From assembly GCF_021513255.1 (NCBI RefSeq), contig NZ_CP090977.1:2976001-3040000 (forward strand): a stretch of 64,000 bases of DNA, given 5' to 3'. Below the pieces are notes generated by a model, which worked only from the letters and a program-made list of their open reading frames with translations, made no database searches and was not told the DNA's origin. Source of the stretch: Planococcus sp. 107-1 (GTDB lineage: Bacteria; Bacillota; Bacilli; Bacillales_A; Planococcaceae). Of this stretch, positions 48,265 through 56,618 are shown in pieces (positions within the stretch are counted from its first letter, which is position 1; the number at the start of each line of letters is the position of its first letter). A program made the position numbers and the translations under genes.

Positions 48265-48625
48265 ATTCGCAGGTGTTCTTCTGATTCTCATCGGTTCGAT
48301 AATGGCTGTCATCAGCGCTATCGGAATCCTTCGGCTGCCTGACGTTTATACGCGATCCCACGCCGCAACGAAAAGCTCTACTTTAGCCGTATTGCTTTCA
48401 TTAATCGGCACGTTCATTTACTTTTGGGCATCTGAGGATTTTATCAGCGTCCGGCTTTTGCTCGGTATCACCTTTGTCTTTTTAACCGCTCCGGTGGCTG
48501 GCCATTTGATTACAAGGGCAGCTTATCGCTCGAATGTTAAATTATCCGAAAGTTCCACGGAAGATGCGTTAGAGAATGTGATTGCAAGACCTCAAAATAC
48601 GGACAATAAAAGCGGCGAATCCTAA
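48242..48625 (+). CDS. mrpG: Mrp antiporter subunit G
   Basis: 127 residues from TTG 48242, eight bases after GAGGGGGG, overlapping mrpF by 23 bases; the longer open frame is not supported. GAxxxxxSAIGILRLPDVYTRSHAATKSSTLAV (about 24-53) is the MrpG signature. Completes the seven-gene Mrp operon. Confidence 0.9.
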   Translation: MSIREIIEFAGVLLILIGSIMAVISAIGILRLPDVYTRSHAATKSSTLAVLLSLIGTFIYFWASEDFISVRLLLGITFVFLTAPVAGHLITRAAYRSNVKLSESSTEDALENVIARPQNTDNKSGES

Positions 48626-48642
48626 AAGGAACGCCGCTTTTT
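48608..48642 (+). terminator. Terminator of the mrp operon
   Basis: AAAAGCGGCG and CGCCGCTTTT around a loop containing the mrpG stop, followed by T-rich sequence. Confidence 0.82.
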
Positions 48643-48749
48643 CTATTGTCATGAACACTTGGAAGGTTATGGATTTCTTCTCTTTATCACGTTTACACCA
48701 AAATTGATAAGGGAATACCAAAACAAACGAGCGGTGAAGGAGTGTTGAG

Positions 48750-49444
48750 ATGGAAAATGTGAAGGATACTTTCAAAGAAGTAGCCGCTGCTATTCTCCCC
48801 GTCACGATTGTCGTCATCCTTTTACAGCTGACAATCATCCGATTGCCTTTAGAGGCTTTGCTGCAATTTTTGATTGGCGCTGCATTTGTCAGCATCGGTT
48901 TTTTCTCTTTTTGCTCGGCGTAACTGCCGGTCTTCTGCCTGTCGGTGAAATGATCGGCAAACGATTGCCGAAAACGAAGAAATCCTGGCTTATCATCGGC
49001 ACCGGCTTTTTGCTCGGCTTGGCGGTCACAATCGCAGAGCCGGATGTCCGGGTGCTTGCCAAGCAAATTGACCAAGTTTCTGGCGGCGGTATCAGTGCCG
49101 GAATATTAATCCTCTCAGTTGCCCTTGGCTTGGCGATTTTTGTCGCATTAGCCATGGTACGGACAATCTACAGCATCCCTATCCATTATTTGCTGATTGG
49201 CGGATACATCGCTGTATTTGCTTTGTCGATGTTCGTTCCAGATGCTTTTGTCTCGATTTCTTTCGATGCCGGCGGAGTGACAACAGGGCCAATGGCCGTT
49301 CCTTTCATCCTCGCGCTCGGTGTCGGTGTAGCGTCCGTTTTACGCACAAACTCCTCTTCTGCCAGTGAAGGCTTCGGCCTTATCGGGCTAGCCTCCATAG
49401 GGCCTGTCCTGGCGATTATGATTTTGGGGGTGCTATTTCAGTGA
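48750..49444 (+). pseudogene. DUF1538 membrane protein, first half, single-base frameshift
   Basis: ATG 48750 after AAGGAG. Residues 1-51 read normally and then meet TAA at about 48919. Adding one T to the six-T run at 48899-48904 joins it to FLFLLGVTAGLLPVGEMIG and on to the stop at 49444, giving about 231 residues. Six or so hydrophobic helices. The motif SFDAGGVTTGPMAVPFILALGVGVAS (near residue 175-200) is repeated in the partner. A homopolymer shortening is a typical sequencing error. Its stop overlaps the next GTG start (GTGA). Confidence 0.78.
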
Positions 49445-50184
49445 ACCTTCATGTGTTTGATGGATTTTCACAAATCCTCGAAGAAGTTGGCATTGCGCTT
49501 GTCCCCTTATTTATCTTCTTTGCTCTCTTCCAGGTTTTCATGCTTAAACTGCCTAAACAACGGGTATTGCAAATATTACTCGGATTCTTCTTAACTTTTC
49601 TCGGATTGGCTTTCTTCCTTCAAGGCGTTCATGTGGGCTTTTTCCCAATTGGCGAAATGATGGGAAAAACACTCGGGGAAAAGTCAGCCACCTGGATTCT
49701 TATTCCCATAGGATTCATTCTCGGTTTTGTAGCAACCTTTGCGGAACCAGCAGTTAGCATCATGAATGATGAAGTCGACCGGGTGACCGGAGGGTATATC
49801 TCTCAAAAAATGATGCTATATACCGTTTCGATTGGCGTCGGATTGTCTGTCGCTCTTTCTATGTTCCGCATTCTTTCCGGCGTTTCGCTTTGGTATTTTC
49901 TCATCCCGGGCTACTTGCTGGCCCTGGTTCTAATTTTCTTTTCCGAGAAAATTTTCATCGCTATCGCTTTTGACTCTGGAGGAGTTTCTACGGGACCGAT
50001 GACTGTGACGTTCATTTCGGCTATGGCCGTCGGTGTGGCTTCTGTCACCGAAGGCCGGGATCCGCTATCAGACGGGTTTGGCTTGATTGCTTTGGTCGCA
50101 TTGACACCCATATTGGCGGTTCTCATTTTGGGGCTGATTTTCAAGAGTAAAGGTGGGGCTAAAAAAAATGAACCTGAATCATAG
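49441..50184 (+). CDS. DUF1538 membrane protein, second half
   Basis: 247 residues, GTG start overlapping the first DUF1538 gene's stop. About six or seven hydrophobic helices. It carries LQGVHVGFFPIGEMMGKTLG and the motif AFDSGGVSTGPMTVTFISAMAVGVASV, both mirrored in the first protein (LPVGEMIGKRL, SFDAGGVTTGPM). The two proteins are therefore sequence-related halves; in many bacteria DUF1538 occurs as one longer protein. The gene runs into the PII-like gene by 17 bases. Probably a transporter or channel regulated by PII, but no substrate is known. Confidence 0.8.
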   Translation: MNLHVFDGFSQILEEVGIALVPLFIFFALFQVFMLKLPKQRVLQILLGFFLTFLGLAFFLQGVHVGFFPIGEMMGKTLGEKSATWILIPIGFILGFVATFAEPAVSIMNDEVDRVTGGYISQKMMLYTVSIGVGLSVALSMFRILSGVSLWYFLIPGYLLALVLIFFSEKIFIAIAFDSGGVSTGPMTVTFISAMAVGVASVTEGRDPLSDGFGLIALVALTPILAVLILGLIFKSKGGAKKNEPES

Positions 50185-50869
50185 ATTGATGATTGCTGTT
50201 GTTAAACGCGGACATTCGAGAGAAGTAATCGCTGCTGCTAAAAAAGCAGGGGCTGACGGGGCCACTATTCTATACGGCGAAGGCATTGGACGCAATGAAA
50301 AACCTACTTTTCTGGGATTGCCGGCCACACATGAAAAAGATGTGATTTTTATTGCGATTGATGGCACGCTGGTAGATCCAGTGGCTGATGCTGTGACTCA
50401 ATCCGGGAAACTCGGAAAGCCAGGCCATGGTTTGGGATTCACTGTCCATTTAAGCCAGCTTTTAGGCGTTCCTCATCTCTCCGCCCGGCCAAATGACGGC
50501 AAAAAAAAGAAAGGTGGGCAATCGATGCGAGCTGCACATGAACAATTCAATTTGATTGTGACGATCGTTAATAGCGGAGACTCCAGTAAAGTAGTAAAAG
50601 CGGCAGCCAAAGCAGGCGCGGAAGGCGGAACGATCCTCACGGGCCGCGGCACCGGCGTCAATGAACAGCAGAAATTCATGAATTTTACGATAGATCCTGA
50701 AAAAGATGTGGTATTGACCTTGATACCTGAAGACTACACTGAAGCGGTCATTGAAAGTATCCAGAATGCCATTGACTTATATGCTCCTGGCAAAGGAATC
50801 GCTTTCTTAATCGACGTTGAAAAAGTCTTTGGGGTCAATCATTCTTCATTTGACAGCTTCAACCAATAA
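50168..50869 (+). CDS. Tandem PII-like protein
   Basis: 233 residues from ATG 50168, preceded by AAAGGTGGGG. Two PII-type domains: about 1-105 (HRLMIAVVKRGHSREVIAAAKKAGADGATILYGEG) and about 118-233 (NLIVTIVNSGDSSKVVKAAAKAGAEGGTILTGRG). Each has the beta1, alpha1 and GATIL/GGTIL turn with T-loop region and a GKGIAF- or GHGLGF-type beta4 ending in LLGV/VFGV. The Tyr of GlnB/GlnK T-loops is absent, so it is of the PII-like rather than nitrogen-regulator kind. It is expressed with the DUF1538 pair and likely gates it. Confidence 0.8.
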   Translation: MNLNHRLMIAVVKRGHSREVIAAAKKAGADGATILYGEGIGRNEKPTFLGLPATHEKDVIFIAIDGTLVDPVADAVTQSGKLGKPGHGLGFTVHLSQLLGVPHLSARPNDGKKKKGGQSMRAAHEQFNLIVTIVNSGDSSKVVKAAAKAGAEGGTILTGRGTGVNEQQKFMNFTIDPEKDVVLTLIPEDYTEAVIESIQNAIDLYAPGKGIAFLIDVEKVFGVNHSSFDSFNQ

Positions 50870-50902
50870 AAAGCTTGGAATCCTGAAGATTCCAAGCTTT
50901 TT
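50868..50902 (+). terminator. Bidirectional terminator between PII and sigma operons
   Basis: AAAAAGCTTGGAATC and its complement around CTGAA, followed by T-rich sequence, between convergent transcription units. Confidence 0.9.
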
Positions 50903-51066
50903 CATTTTTTCTTATGCAGGTGCAGCATGCTGACAATAACAATCCATAATGAGCGTTTTGATTGCTGCTTGTCCTTTTTTTGCCGTTTCCGCATTCGTCC
51001 ATATTCCACTTCCGCCTTCATATCTTTCATTTTTTGCTGTCTGACCGTTTCATCAGTATAGAACAT
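50902..51066 (-). CDS. Small basic protein in the sigma-factor operon
   Basis: 54 residues from ATG 51066, ten bases after GAGGAGG. Sequence is very basic (RKRQKKDKQQSKRSLW) with a short hydrophobic stretch (IVIVSMLHLH, about 41-50), suggesting a peripheral membrane or nucleic-acid-binding peptide. Longer in-frame reading upstream overlaps the previous gene and is not supported. Last gene of a three-gene operon led by a sigma factor. No family recognised. Confidence 0.55.
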   Translation of the reverse strand: MFYTDETVRQQKMKDMKAEVEYGRMRKRQKKDKQQSKRSLWIVIVSMLHLHKKK

Positions 51067-51085
51067 TCGGAATCGCCTCCTCTCT

Positions 51086-52297
51086 TTAAAGAGCAAGTTC
51101 GCCCACATTCTGCAAACCTGTATGTTCATGTTCAGCAGATTCATCAGATGAATTTTTTATCTGCCCTTCATTGGCCCGCAACTTGTTTTGGACAACCCCT
51201 TTTTGAATATCTTTTGAAACTTTGATTTCGCCAAAATTGTCTATTGCTGCTAACTTGCTGTTCAAGGTTACTTCTGTAACGTCTTCATCCAAAATCAGTA
51301 AGCCCTCTACAATCAGGTTGGTTCCCGGCTCGAGTGACTGGAATTGCGCATCCGACCATTTTTGCTCACCTTCCACCCACATATAATGCTGCCCATATGA
51401 TAGGACCTCAGTTTCCAATCGATCCAGTTTTTCGTACATCAAATCTTCCAGCTCTTCGCTGCAGATGATATAGGACTTGGAATTGATATTATCGATAGCT
51501 TCATTAAATGCTTCACGTGCAATTCCTGGTTCAAAAATCAACGGCTTTTTAGTAAATAGCTTTTTCTCTTTAAAACTTCGAATAGAGCGGGAATTGATGC
51601 GCAATGCTTTTTGCAAAACGGCATAACCGGCGGGAATCACCTGAATAATGCCATTGGCTGCCGTTTTCATTTTTCGGTAAAGTGCGCTTTCCTGTTCTTC
51701 GTGGATCCGAAGAACCCCATTAACGTCGATTTGGCCGATTTTTTCGTCAAACAGAACCATGTCCAGGTCTTTTGCAAAATCGACGACACCGCTAACCACT
51801 AAATACATCGGCGCTTCTGCCGCATGCAAGAAAGAGTTGCTGAGTTTGAAATGGCTGTTTTCAAAGTAAGGAGTTTGCCCTGTGTACGGTTTTAATGTTC
51901 GATTGCCTTCAGGAAACAGCCGGCTGACTAATCCTATTAAGTGTTCGGGCGCATATATATCGCCATTGACAATCAGTGTTAGCTGCCGCTTTTCTAGATC
52001 TTCTGCTGCAACATCCTTTTTGAATACGACCGTGCCGTTCACTAATAATTTCTGTTCGCCGCCGAGCGATTGAAGATAGGCGGAATCGACTGCCAGTTCC
52101 CCGTTATAATAACGGTAATCTTCCGGCAGTTCGAGGCTTGCTCCTAAATTGCCGATCGTTAATGCGCCGAGCAGATGCGCATTGCCGGAACGATAAATCA
52201 CCGCTCCTACATTTTCAATTCGTTCGACTTTTTTTACGCTTTCCTCTGTAGCATTCAATAAATTCAGCAGTCCCACATTGCCAATTTTTTGTCCCAT
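51086..52297 (-). CDS. Unknown protein with repeated beta modules, sigma-operon member
   Basis: 403 residues from ATG 52297, which overlaps the sigma-factor stop (TGATG), after GGAGGATG. No signal peptide or membrane segment. It contains recurring beta-rich modules of the form LxVNG-x-hydrophobic: LLVNGTVVFKKDV, LTLIVNGDIYAPEHL, YLVVSGVVDFAKDL, IDVNGVLRI, LIVEGLLILDEDV, IDNFGEIKV. This resembles bactofilin/polymer-forming or other solenoid proteins but is not a clear match. Co-translation with an ECF-like sigma factor suggests a role as its regulator or as part of its output. I do not recognise the family. Confidence 0.65.
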   Translation of the reverse strand: MGQKIGNVGLLNLLNATEESVKKVERIENVGAVIYRSGNAHLLGALTIGNLGASLELPEDYRYYNGELAVDSAYLQSLGGEQKLLVNGTVVFKKDVAAEDLEKRQLTLIVNGDIYAPEHLIGLVSRLFPEGNRTLKPYTGQTPYFENSHFKLSNSFLHAAEAPMYLVVSGVVDFAKDLDMVLFDEKIGQIDVNGVLRIHEEQESALYRKMKTAANGIIQVIPAGYAVLQKALRINSRSIRSFKEKKLFTKKPLIFEPGIAREAFNEAIDNINSKSYIICSEELEDLMYEKLDRLETEVLSYGQHYMWVEGEQKWSDAQFQSLEPGTNLIVEGLLILDEDVTEVTLNSKLAAIDNFGEIKVSKDIQKGVVQNKLRANEGQIKNSSDESAEHEHTGLQNVGELAL

Positions 52298-52761
52298 CAC
52301 AAATCATCCTCCAACTGTTTTCTCAATTGCTTTATTGCGTGGTGCAGTTTGTAGCGAATGGTTGCAGCAGGCGCTCCCACTTGTATTCCGATTTCGCTGC
52401 TGGTCATGCCCAGCCAATACCGCTTAAATACGAGGTCACTTAGCTCCGGCGTTAACTGGCCCAGTAATTCGACCATTTCTAAATGATTCAATGAAGCCGG
52501 CTTTTCGGGAAAATCGATTTCTTCTTCCCAGGCAGACAACCGGCTTTCTTTTCGCCGATCGTCGATTAAGCGATTTTTCATCACCCGAAAAAACCAAGCG
52601 CGCTGTTTGTAAACCGGTAAGTGCTCTAACTCTTTTTCTTTCAATGACTTCTCCCAAGCGTCCTGAACCAAATCTTCTGCTTCCTGCTCGTGGCGGGAGA
52701 TGGAGCGGGCGAACTGGGTGATGTCTTTTATTAAACTGTCATACATCGTATTCGCTTCCAT
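52297..52761 (-). CDS. ECF-like RNA polymerase sigma factor
   Basis: 154 residues with region 2 (about 10-75: EAEDLVQDAWEKSLKE, RAWFFRVMKNRLIDDRRKESR) and region 4 (about 95-150: LSDLVFKRYWLGMTSSEIGIQVGAPAATIRYKLHHAIKQLRKQLE). An ATG at 52746 is an alternative start; the Shine-Dalgarno GGGGGAG is close to either. No anti-sigma with transmembrane segment follows, unlike typical ECF operons; the downstream partner is the beta-module protein. Target promoters cannot be predicted here. Confidence 0.87.
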   Translation of the reverse strand: MEANTMYDSLIKDITQFARSISRHEQEAEDLVQDAWEKSLKEKELEHLPVYKQRAWFFRVMKNRLIDDRRKESRLSAWEEEIDFPEKPASLNHLEMVELLGQLTPELSDLVFKRYWLGMTSSEIGIQVGAPAATIRYKLHHAIKQLRKQLEDDL

Positions 52762-52916
52762 CCCACTCCCCCGCTTTCTGCTGTATTTCCTTATTCATTA
52801 AGATAACGGATGGGAAGGACAAAGTGTTTGAAAAAAAAACCAAAAAAATTTTGAAACACTAAATTAATGTGAAGCATATTCTTTTCAAGCCGTTCCTTCT
52901 CTCGATCTTTCACAGC

Positions 52917-52956
52917 AAAAAACCGGCAAACCTTCAAAAGGCTTGCCGGTTTTTTT
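52917..52956. terminator. Terminator of catalase
   Basis: AAAAACCGGCAAGCC-type stem with complement and T-run, after the catalase stop on the minus strand. Confidence 0.88.
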
Positions 52957-52965
52957 ATTTAATTC

Positions 52966-54579
52966 TTAATAAGGGTCTGCTTCATGCCCTTTGCTCGCTG
53001 CTGCTTGCGCTACTTTGCTCGCTGCAGGCTTGCCGTATACTTTCGGGCCATTGTCTTTCATTTCTTTCATTGCTTGGATTTTCGCTTCCATGTTTTCACG
53101 TACACGGCGTCCGTAGTCTTCGTCCGCCTGCGTGAAATGATGGATCATCTCTTCTTGGATGCGTGGATCGCAAACAGATAATGCGTCGCCCAAGTTATTG
53201 ATCAATTCTTCGCGTTCCCAATCTTCAAAGCTGCGGTAAGTTTCACCCGCTTGCCCGTAATTGTTCGTACGGTCGATTGGCGCTTTCATCACTTTGTCAT
53301 TATACGCCGGCTCATGATCCGGTGTTACCTGCTCCGCTTCTTTTACGCCGCCAAGTACAGATGGCTCGTAATTGATATGCGGATTTGGCACATGCTCAAC
53401 TTTACGGTCCATCGCACCGCCATATTGGTTTGTTGCCACACGTTTCTTCGGTGCGTTAACCGGCAATTGCAGGTAGTTCGCTCCAACGCGATAGCGTTGT
53501 GTATCGGAATACGAGAATGTACGTCCTTGCAGCATCTTATCATCAGAGAAATCAAGTCCGTCAACTAAAACTCCTGTACCGAATGCAGCCTGTTCAATTT
53601 CTGCATGGTAGTTTTCCGGATTGCGGTTCAAGACCATTTTTCCGACAGGAAGGAATGGGAATTGATCCTGTGGCCATAATTTCGTATCATCTAGTGGATC
53701 AAAATCAAGTTCCGCATGTTCGTCGTCGCTCATAATTTGAACGAACAACTCCCATTCCGGATAATCTCCGCGTTCAATTGATTCGAACAAATCCTCTGTT
53801 GCGTGGCCTGTATTTTCCGCTTGAATCTCGTTGGCTTCCGCCTGCGTTAAATTGCGGATGCCCTGCTTTGGCTCCCAATGGTATTTAACAAGAACGGCTT
53901 CGCCTTTATCATTCACCCATTTATACGTGTTTACGCCTGAACCTTGCATATGGCGGTAAGTCGCCGGAATGCCCCATGGCGAGAACAGGAACGTAATCAT
54001 ATGCGTCGCTTCCGGAGTGCGTGCTACAAAGTCAAACATGCGCTCAGGGTTTGGAACGTTTGAAACCGGGTCGTTTTTAAAAGCATGAATCATGTCCGGG
54101 AATTTCATTGCATCACGGATAAAGAAAATCTTTAAGTTATTTCCGACTAGGTCCCAGTTGCCGTCTTCTGTGTACATTTTAACTGCAAACCCGCGTGGGT
54201 CGCGTGCCGTTTCAGAAGAATGGCGAGATCCTGCCACTGTCGAGAAGCGCACCATTAAAGGTGTCTGCTTGCCTGCACCTGAAAATACTTTAGCGCGTGT
54301 ATATTTTTCTACCGGCTCATCGCCGACTTTGCCGTAAGTTTCGAAATAACCGAATGCACCCGCTCCTCGCGCATGAACAATCCGTTCCGGGATTTCTTCA
54401 CGGTCGAAATGAGAGATTTTTTCGATGAAATGATAATTTTCTAAAGTAGCCGGGCCACGGTTGCCGACAGTCCGTATATTCTGATTGTCTCGTATCGGAT
54501 GGCCTTGACGGTCTGTTAACGTTGATTCGTCTTCACTAGTGCCCATTTTGTTTTTAAACTCTTCATGGTTTTCCTTCAT
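52966..54579 (-). CDS. katA: Monofunctional haem catalase
   Basis: 537 residues from ATG 54579 (GGAGGAGG upstream). Clade catalase motifs: [18 protein letters not shown] with active-site His (near 54-71), [24 protein letters not shown], Asn in [13 protein letters not shown], and proximal Tyr in [14 protein letters not shown]. It decomposes H2O2 to water and oxygen in the cytosol. No PerR box is recognisable upstream. Single gene. Confidence 0.95.
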   Translation of the reverse strand: MKENHEEFKNKMGTSEDESTLTDRQGHPIRDNQNIRTVGNRGPATLENYHFIEKISHFDREEIPERIVHARGAGAFGYFETYGKVGDEPVEKYTRAKVFSGAGKQTPLMVRFSTVAGSRHSSETARDPRGFAVKMYTEDGNWDLVGNNLKIFFIRDAMKFPDMIHAFKNDPVSNVPNPERMFDFVARTPEATHMITFLFSPWGIPATYRHMQGSGVNTYKWVNDKGEAVLVKYHWEPKQGIRNLTQAEANEIQAENTGHATEDLFESIERGDYPEWELFVQIMSDDEHAELDFDPLDDTKLWPQDQFPFLPVGKMVLNRNPENYHAEIEQAAFGTGVLVDGLDFSDDKMLQGRTFSYSDTQRYRVGANYLQLPVNAPKKRVATNQYGGAMDRKVEHVPNPHINYEPSVLGGVKEAEQVTPDHEPAYNDKVMKAPIDRTNNYGQAGETYRSFEDWEREELINNLGDALSVCDPRIQEEMIHHFTQADEDYGRRVRENMEAKIQAMKEMKDNGPKVYGKPAASKVAQAAASKGHEADPY

Positions 54580-54756
54580 TAAAAGAATCCTCCTCCACAA
54601 TAGTCTATCACCCTATCATCTTCCCTTTATCCGCCCAAGCTAAACTTAGAATCCCTCTTTTTAATAAAGAAGTTTTTGTCCTTGCTTGCAGATAGACAAA
54701 CTGACAGAAATATGAAAAACTGAAGGAATAACAACAGAGAGAAAGCAGGGCTGGAA

Positions 54757-55947
54757 ATGAGTGTAACATTAAAAGAAAAAGGAAAATTGGATCCATTGAA
54801 AGTCTTTTTGAAAGTTTCGGCTGCTTATTTAATTACCCGCTTTTCCACTCGCAAAGAGAAGAAAAAGATCGTTTTAGTCGGCGGTAACCTCGGTGAAAAA
54901 TACGAAGACAACGCATCCGTTTTTCACACCTACCTCACCAAAAACCATTCAGACCAAGTGACTGCGTACTGGATGTATGATCCGAAGACTACATATGCCT
55001 TAAACGGCAAAATTCCAAATGCGATTCCGCTTGGCAGCTTTAAGAATTATCTTCTTTTTTTCAAAGCAGATTATACGTTCCATGGACATTCACTAATGTA
55101 TGACATTGCGCCTTCTGTCGATAAGTTTTTATTCCTCAATAAAAAAACCGTCATTACCCATATTAGCCATGGCATCGAAGGATTCAAGAAAATTCTGATC
55201 CAAAAAGAAGATGTGCCGTTGCTGAAGCGTACGGATTATTTCAATTGCGCATCGAACTATGAAAAAGAACTGAAGCTAACGAAATGGAAGATTCCAGAGA
55301 ACAAACTGATTGTCACCGGATTCCCTCGTTTCGACCGCTACCCGACCAATAAACCTGCAGAACAAGTCAAAAACATCCTAATGATGATGACTTGGCGGGA
55401 ATGGCTTTACGGATTAAGCGAAGAAGAGTTTTTAAACAGCGCTTATTTTAAAAACACCGTCGGCATCATCCAGCATAAAGGCATCCGTGAGCTGCTCCAG
55501 CGAAATGAGGTTTTGTTGGAAATTGCCCTACATCCTTTCATGAAAAAATTTGAGAATTTTTTTACAAGTCTGGGAGATTCAGAAGGCAACATCGAATTTC
55601 TCGATTCCCAGCGCGTCTCCATTGAACGCAGCATTCAAGAAAGCGACATGCTGCTGACTGACATTACAAGCGTTTCCTGGGACTTCCTGTATCAGAATAA
55701 GCCCATCATCTTCAATATGTTCGACCAGGAAGAATATGAGGCAAAACGCGGTTCCTATTTGGACTTGGATAAAGATTTGTATGGCTACAAAGCTGCAACC
55801 GTGGAGGAAGTTTACCAAAGCCTTGCGAAGATTATTGAAGGCGGCATAAACACCAATGAATGGTATCCGCTCGCACCAAAATATATCGACTTTTTTGATC
55901 AGCAAAATTGCGAACGTTTGGCCCAGCGCGTTCTGGGAGTAGCTTAA
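54757..55947 (+). CDS. CDP-glycerol glycerophosphotransferase family protein
   Basis: 396 residues, of the TagB/TagF (Glyphos_transf) family. The catalytic domain shows HISHGIEGFKK (His-x2-His-Gly pattern, about 130-140), ASNYEKELKLTKWKIPENKLIVTGFPRFDRY, and the CDP-glycerol pocket ALHPFMKKF with SDMLLTDITSVSWDFLYQNKPIIF (about 311-334). It adds glycerol phosphate to a wall teichoic acid-type or other polyol glycan at the membrane. It starts within a weak ribosome site, GCAGGG. Lacks other tag genes nearby; acceptor unknown. Confidence 0.85.
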   Translation: MSVTLKEKGKLDPLKVFLKVSAAYLITRFSTRKEKKKIVLVGGNLGEKYEDNASVFHTYLTKNHSDQVTAYWMYDPKTTYALNGKIPNAIPLGSFKNYLLFFKADYTFHGHSLMYDIAPSVDKFLFLNKKTVITHISHGIEGFKKILIQKEDVPLLKRTDYFNCASNYEKELKLTKWKIPENKLIVTGFPRFDRYPTNKPAEQVKNILMMMTWREWLYGLSEEEFLNSAYFKNTVGIIQHKGIRELLQRNEVLLEIALHPFMKKFENFFTSLGDSEGNIEFLDSQRVSIERSIQESDMLLTDITSVSWDFLYQNKPIIFNMFDQEEYEAKRGSYLDLDKDLYGYKAATVEEVYQSLAKIIEGGINTNEWYPLAPKYIDFFDQQNCERLAQRVLGVA

Positions 55948-55963
55948 AATAAAATGCCAAATG

Positions 55964-56006
55964 AAAAAGCACAAGCAGAAGTGATCAGCTTCCGGTTGTG
56001 CTTTTT
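55964..56006 (+). terminator. Terminator between TagB-like and sortase genes
   Basis: AAAAAGCACAAGCAGAAG and near-complement around TGATCA with T-runs on both sides; convergent genes. Confidence 0.8.
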
Positions 56007-56009
56007 CGG

Positions 56010-56606
56010 TTATTCCACTTTTTTTGCTTGGACAATCAATCTGAATTCATTCGAATTTTCGGGATAACAGGTAATTAGCGATGCCAACGCCATCCCTTTT
56101 TTCGGTTTCAGAACATCCACTTGCTCTGGCTTTACAATTTGTATATCGAACACTTCAAAAGCCATTTCCTCATTGATGGTTTCAAGAGTGAAACGGTCTC
56201 CTGATTCGAGTTCGTCCAAGCGATTGAAAAACTTGCCGAACACATGGGCTTGATGGCCAGCTATGGCGTAGCTCCCACCCATTTCCCCCGGTTCATCCAA
56301 CCCTTCGATCGACCCCAGTGCTTTATCCAGATTGGCAGGCGATGCACCTGCTAAAACTGGCGATTTCAACTCGATGGCAGGAATCGTCAAAACAGCTTCC
56401 ACCCCGTCGGGCAGTTCAGCTGCTTCAGCAGTGATGCCAAAAGCTTCATTTTGCAAAGGCAGTTCGGTGCTTGCTTCTGTTTTCACCGACTCGAATGCTT
56501 CAATTAATCCCAGCTGTTCTTCTTTTGTTTGCTTCATTCCCCAAGCGAGGACAATCAACAAAACTAATCCTGCAGCAATCATGAAATTGCTCATCCATTT
56601 TTTCAT
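56010..56606 (-). CDS. srtD: Class D sortase
   Basis: 198 residues from ATG 56606 (ATG 56612 too close to AAAGGA). N-terminal membrane anchor about 8-26. Catalytic His in AGHQAH (about 116-121), catalytic Cys in SLITCYPENSN (about 178-188), and Arg in EFRLIV (about 190). It would cleave an LPXTG-like motif and join the protein to peptidoglycan. It is directly downstream of, and co-transcribed with, an LPKTG surface protein, hence likely its dedicated sortase. Confidence 0.88.
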   Translation of the reverse strand: MKKWMSNFMIAAGLVLLIVLAWGMKQTKEEQLGLIEAFESVKTEASTELPLQNEAFGITAEAAELPDGVEAVLTIPAIELKSPVLAGASPANLDKALGSIEGLDEPGEMGGSYAIAGHQAHVFGKFFNRLDELESGDRFTLETINEEMAFEVFDIQIVKPEQVDVLKPKKGMALASLITCYPENSNEFRLIVQAKKVE

Positions 56607-56618
56607 AGCCATTTTCCT

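Noticed and set aside
54580..54756. PerR box upstream of catalase
   Set aside because: No sequence close to TTATAATNATTATAA is present.
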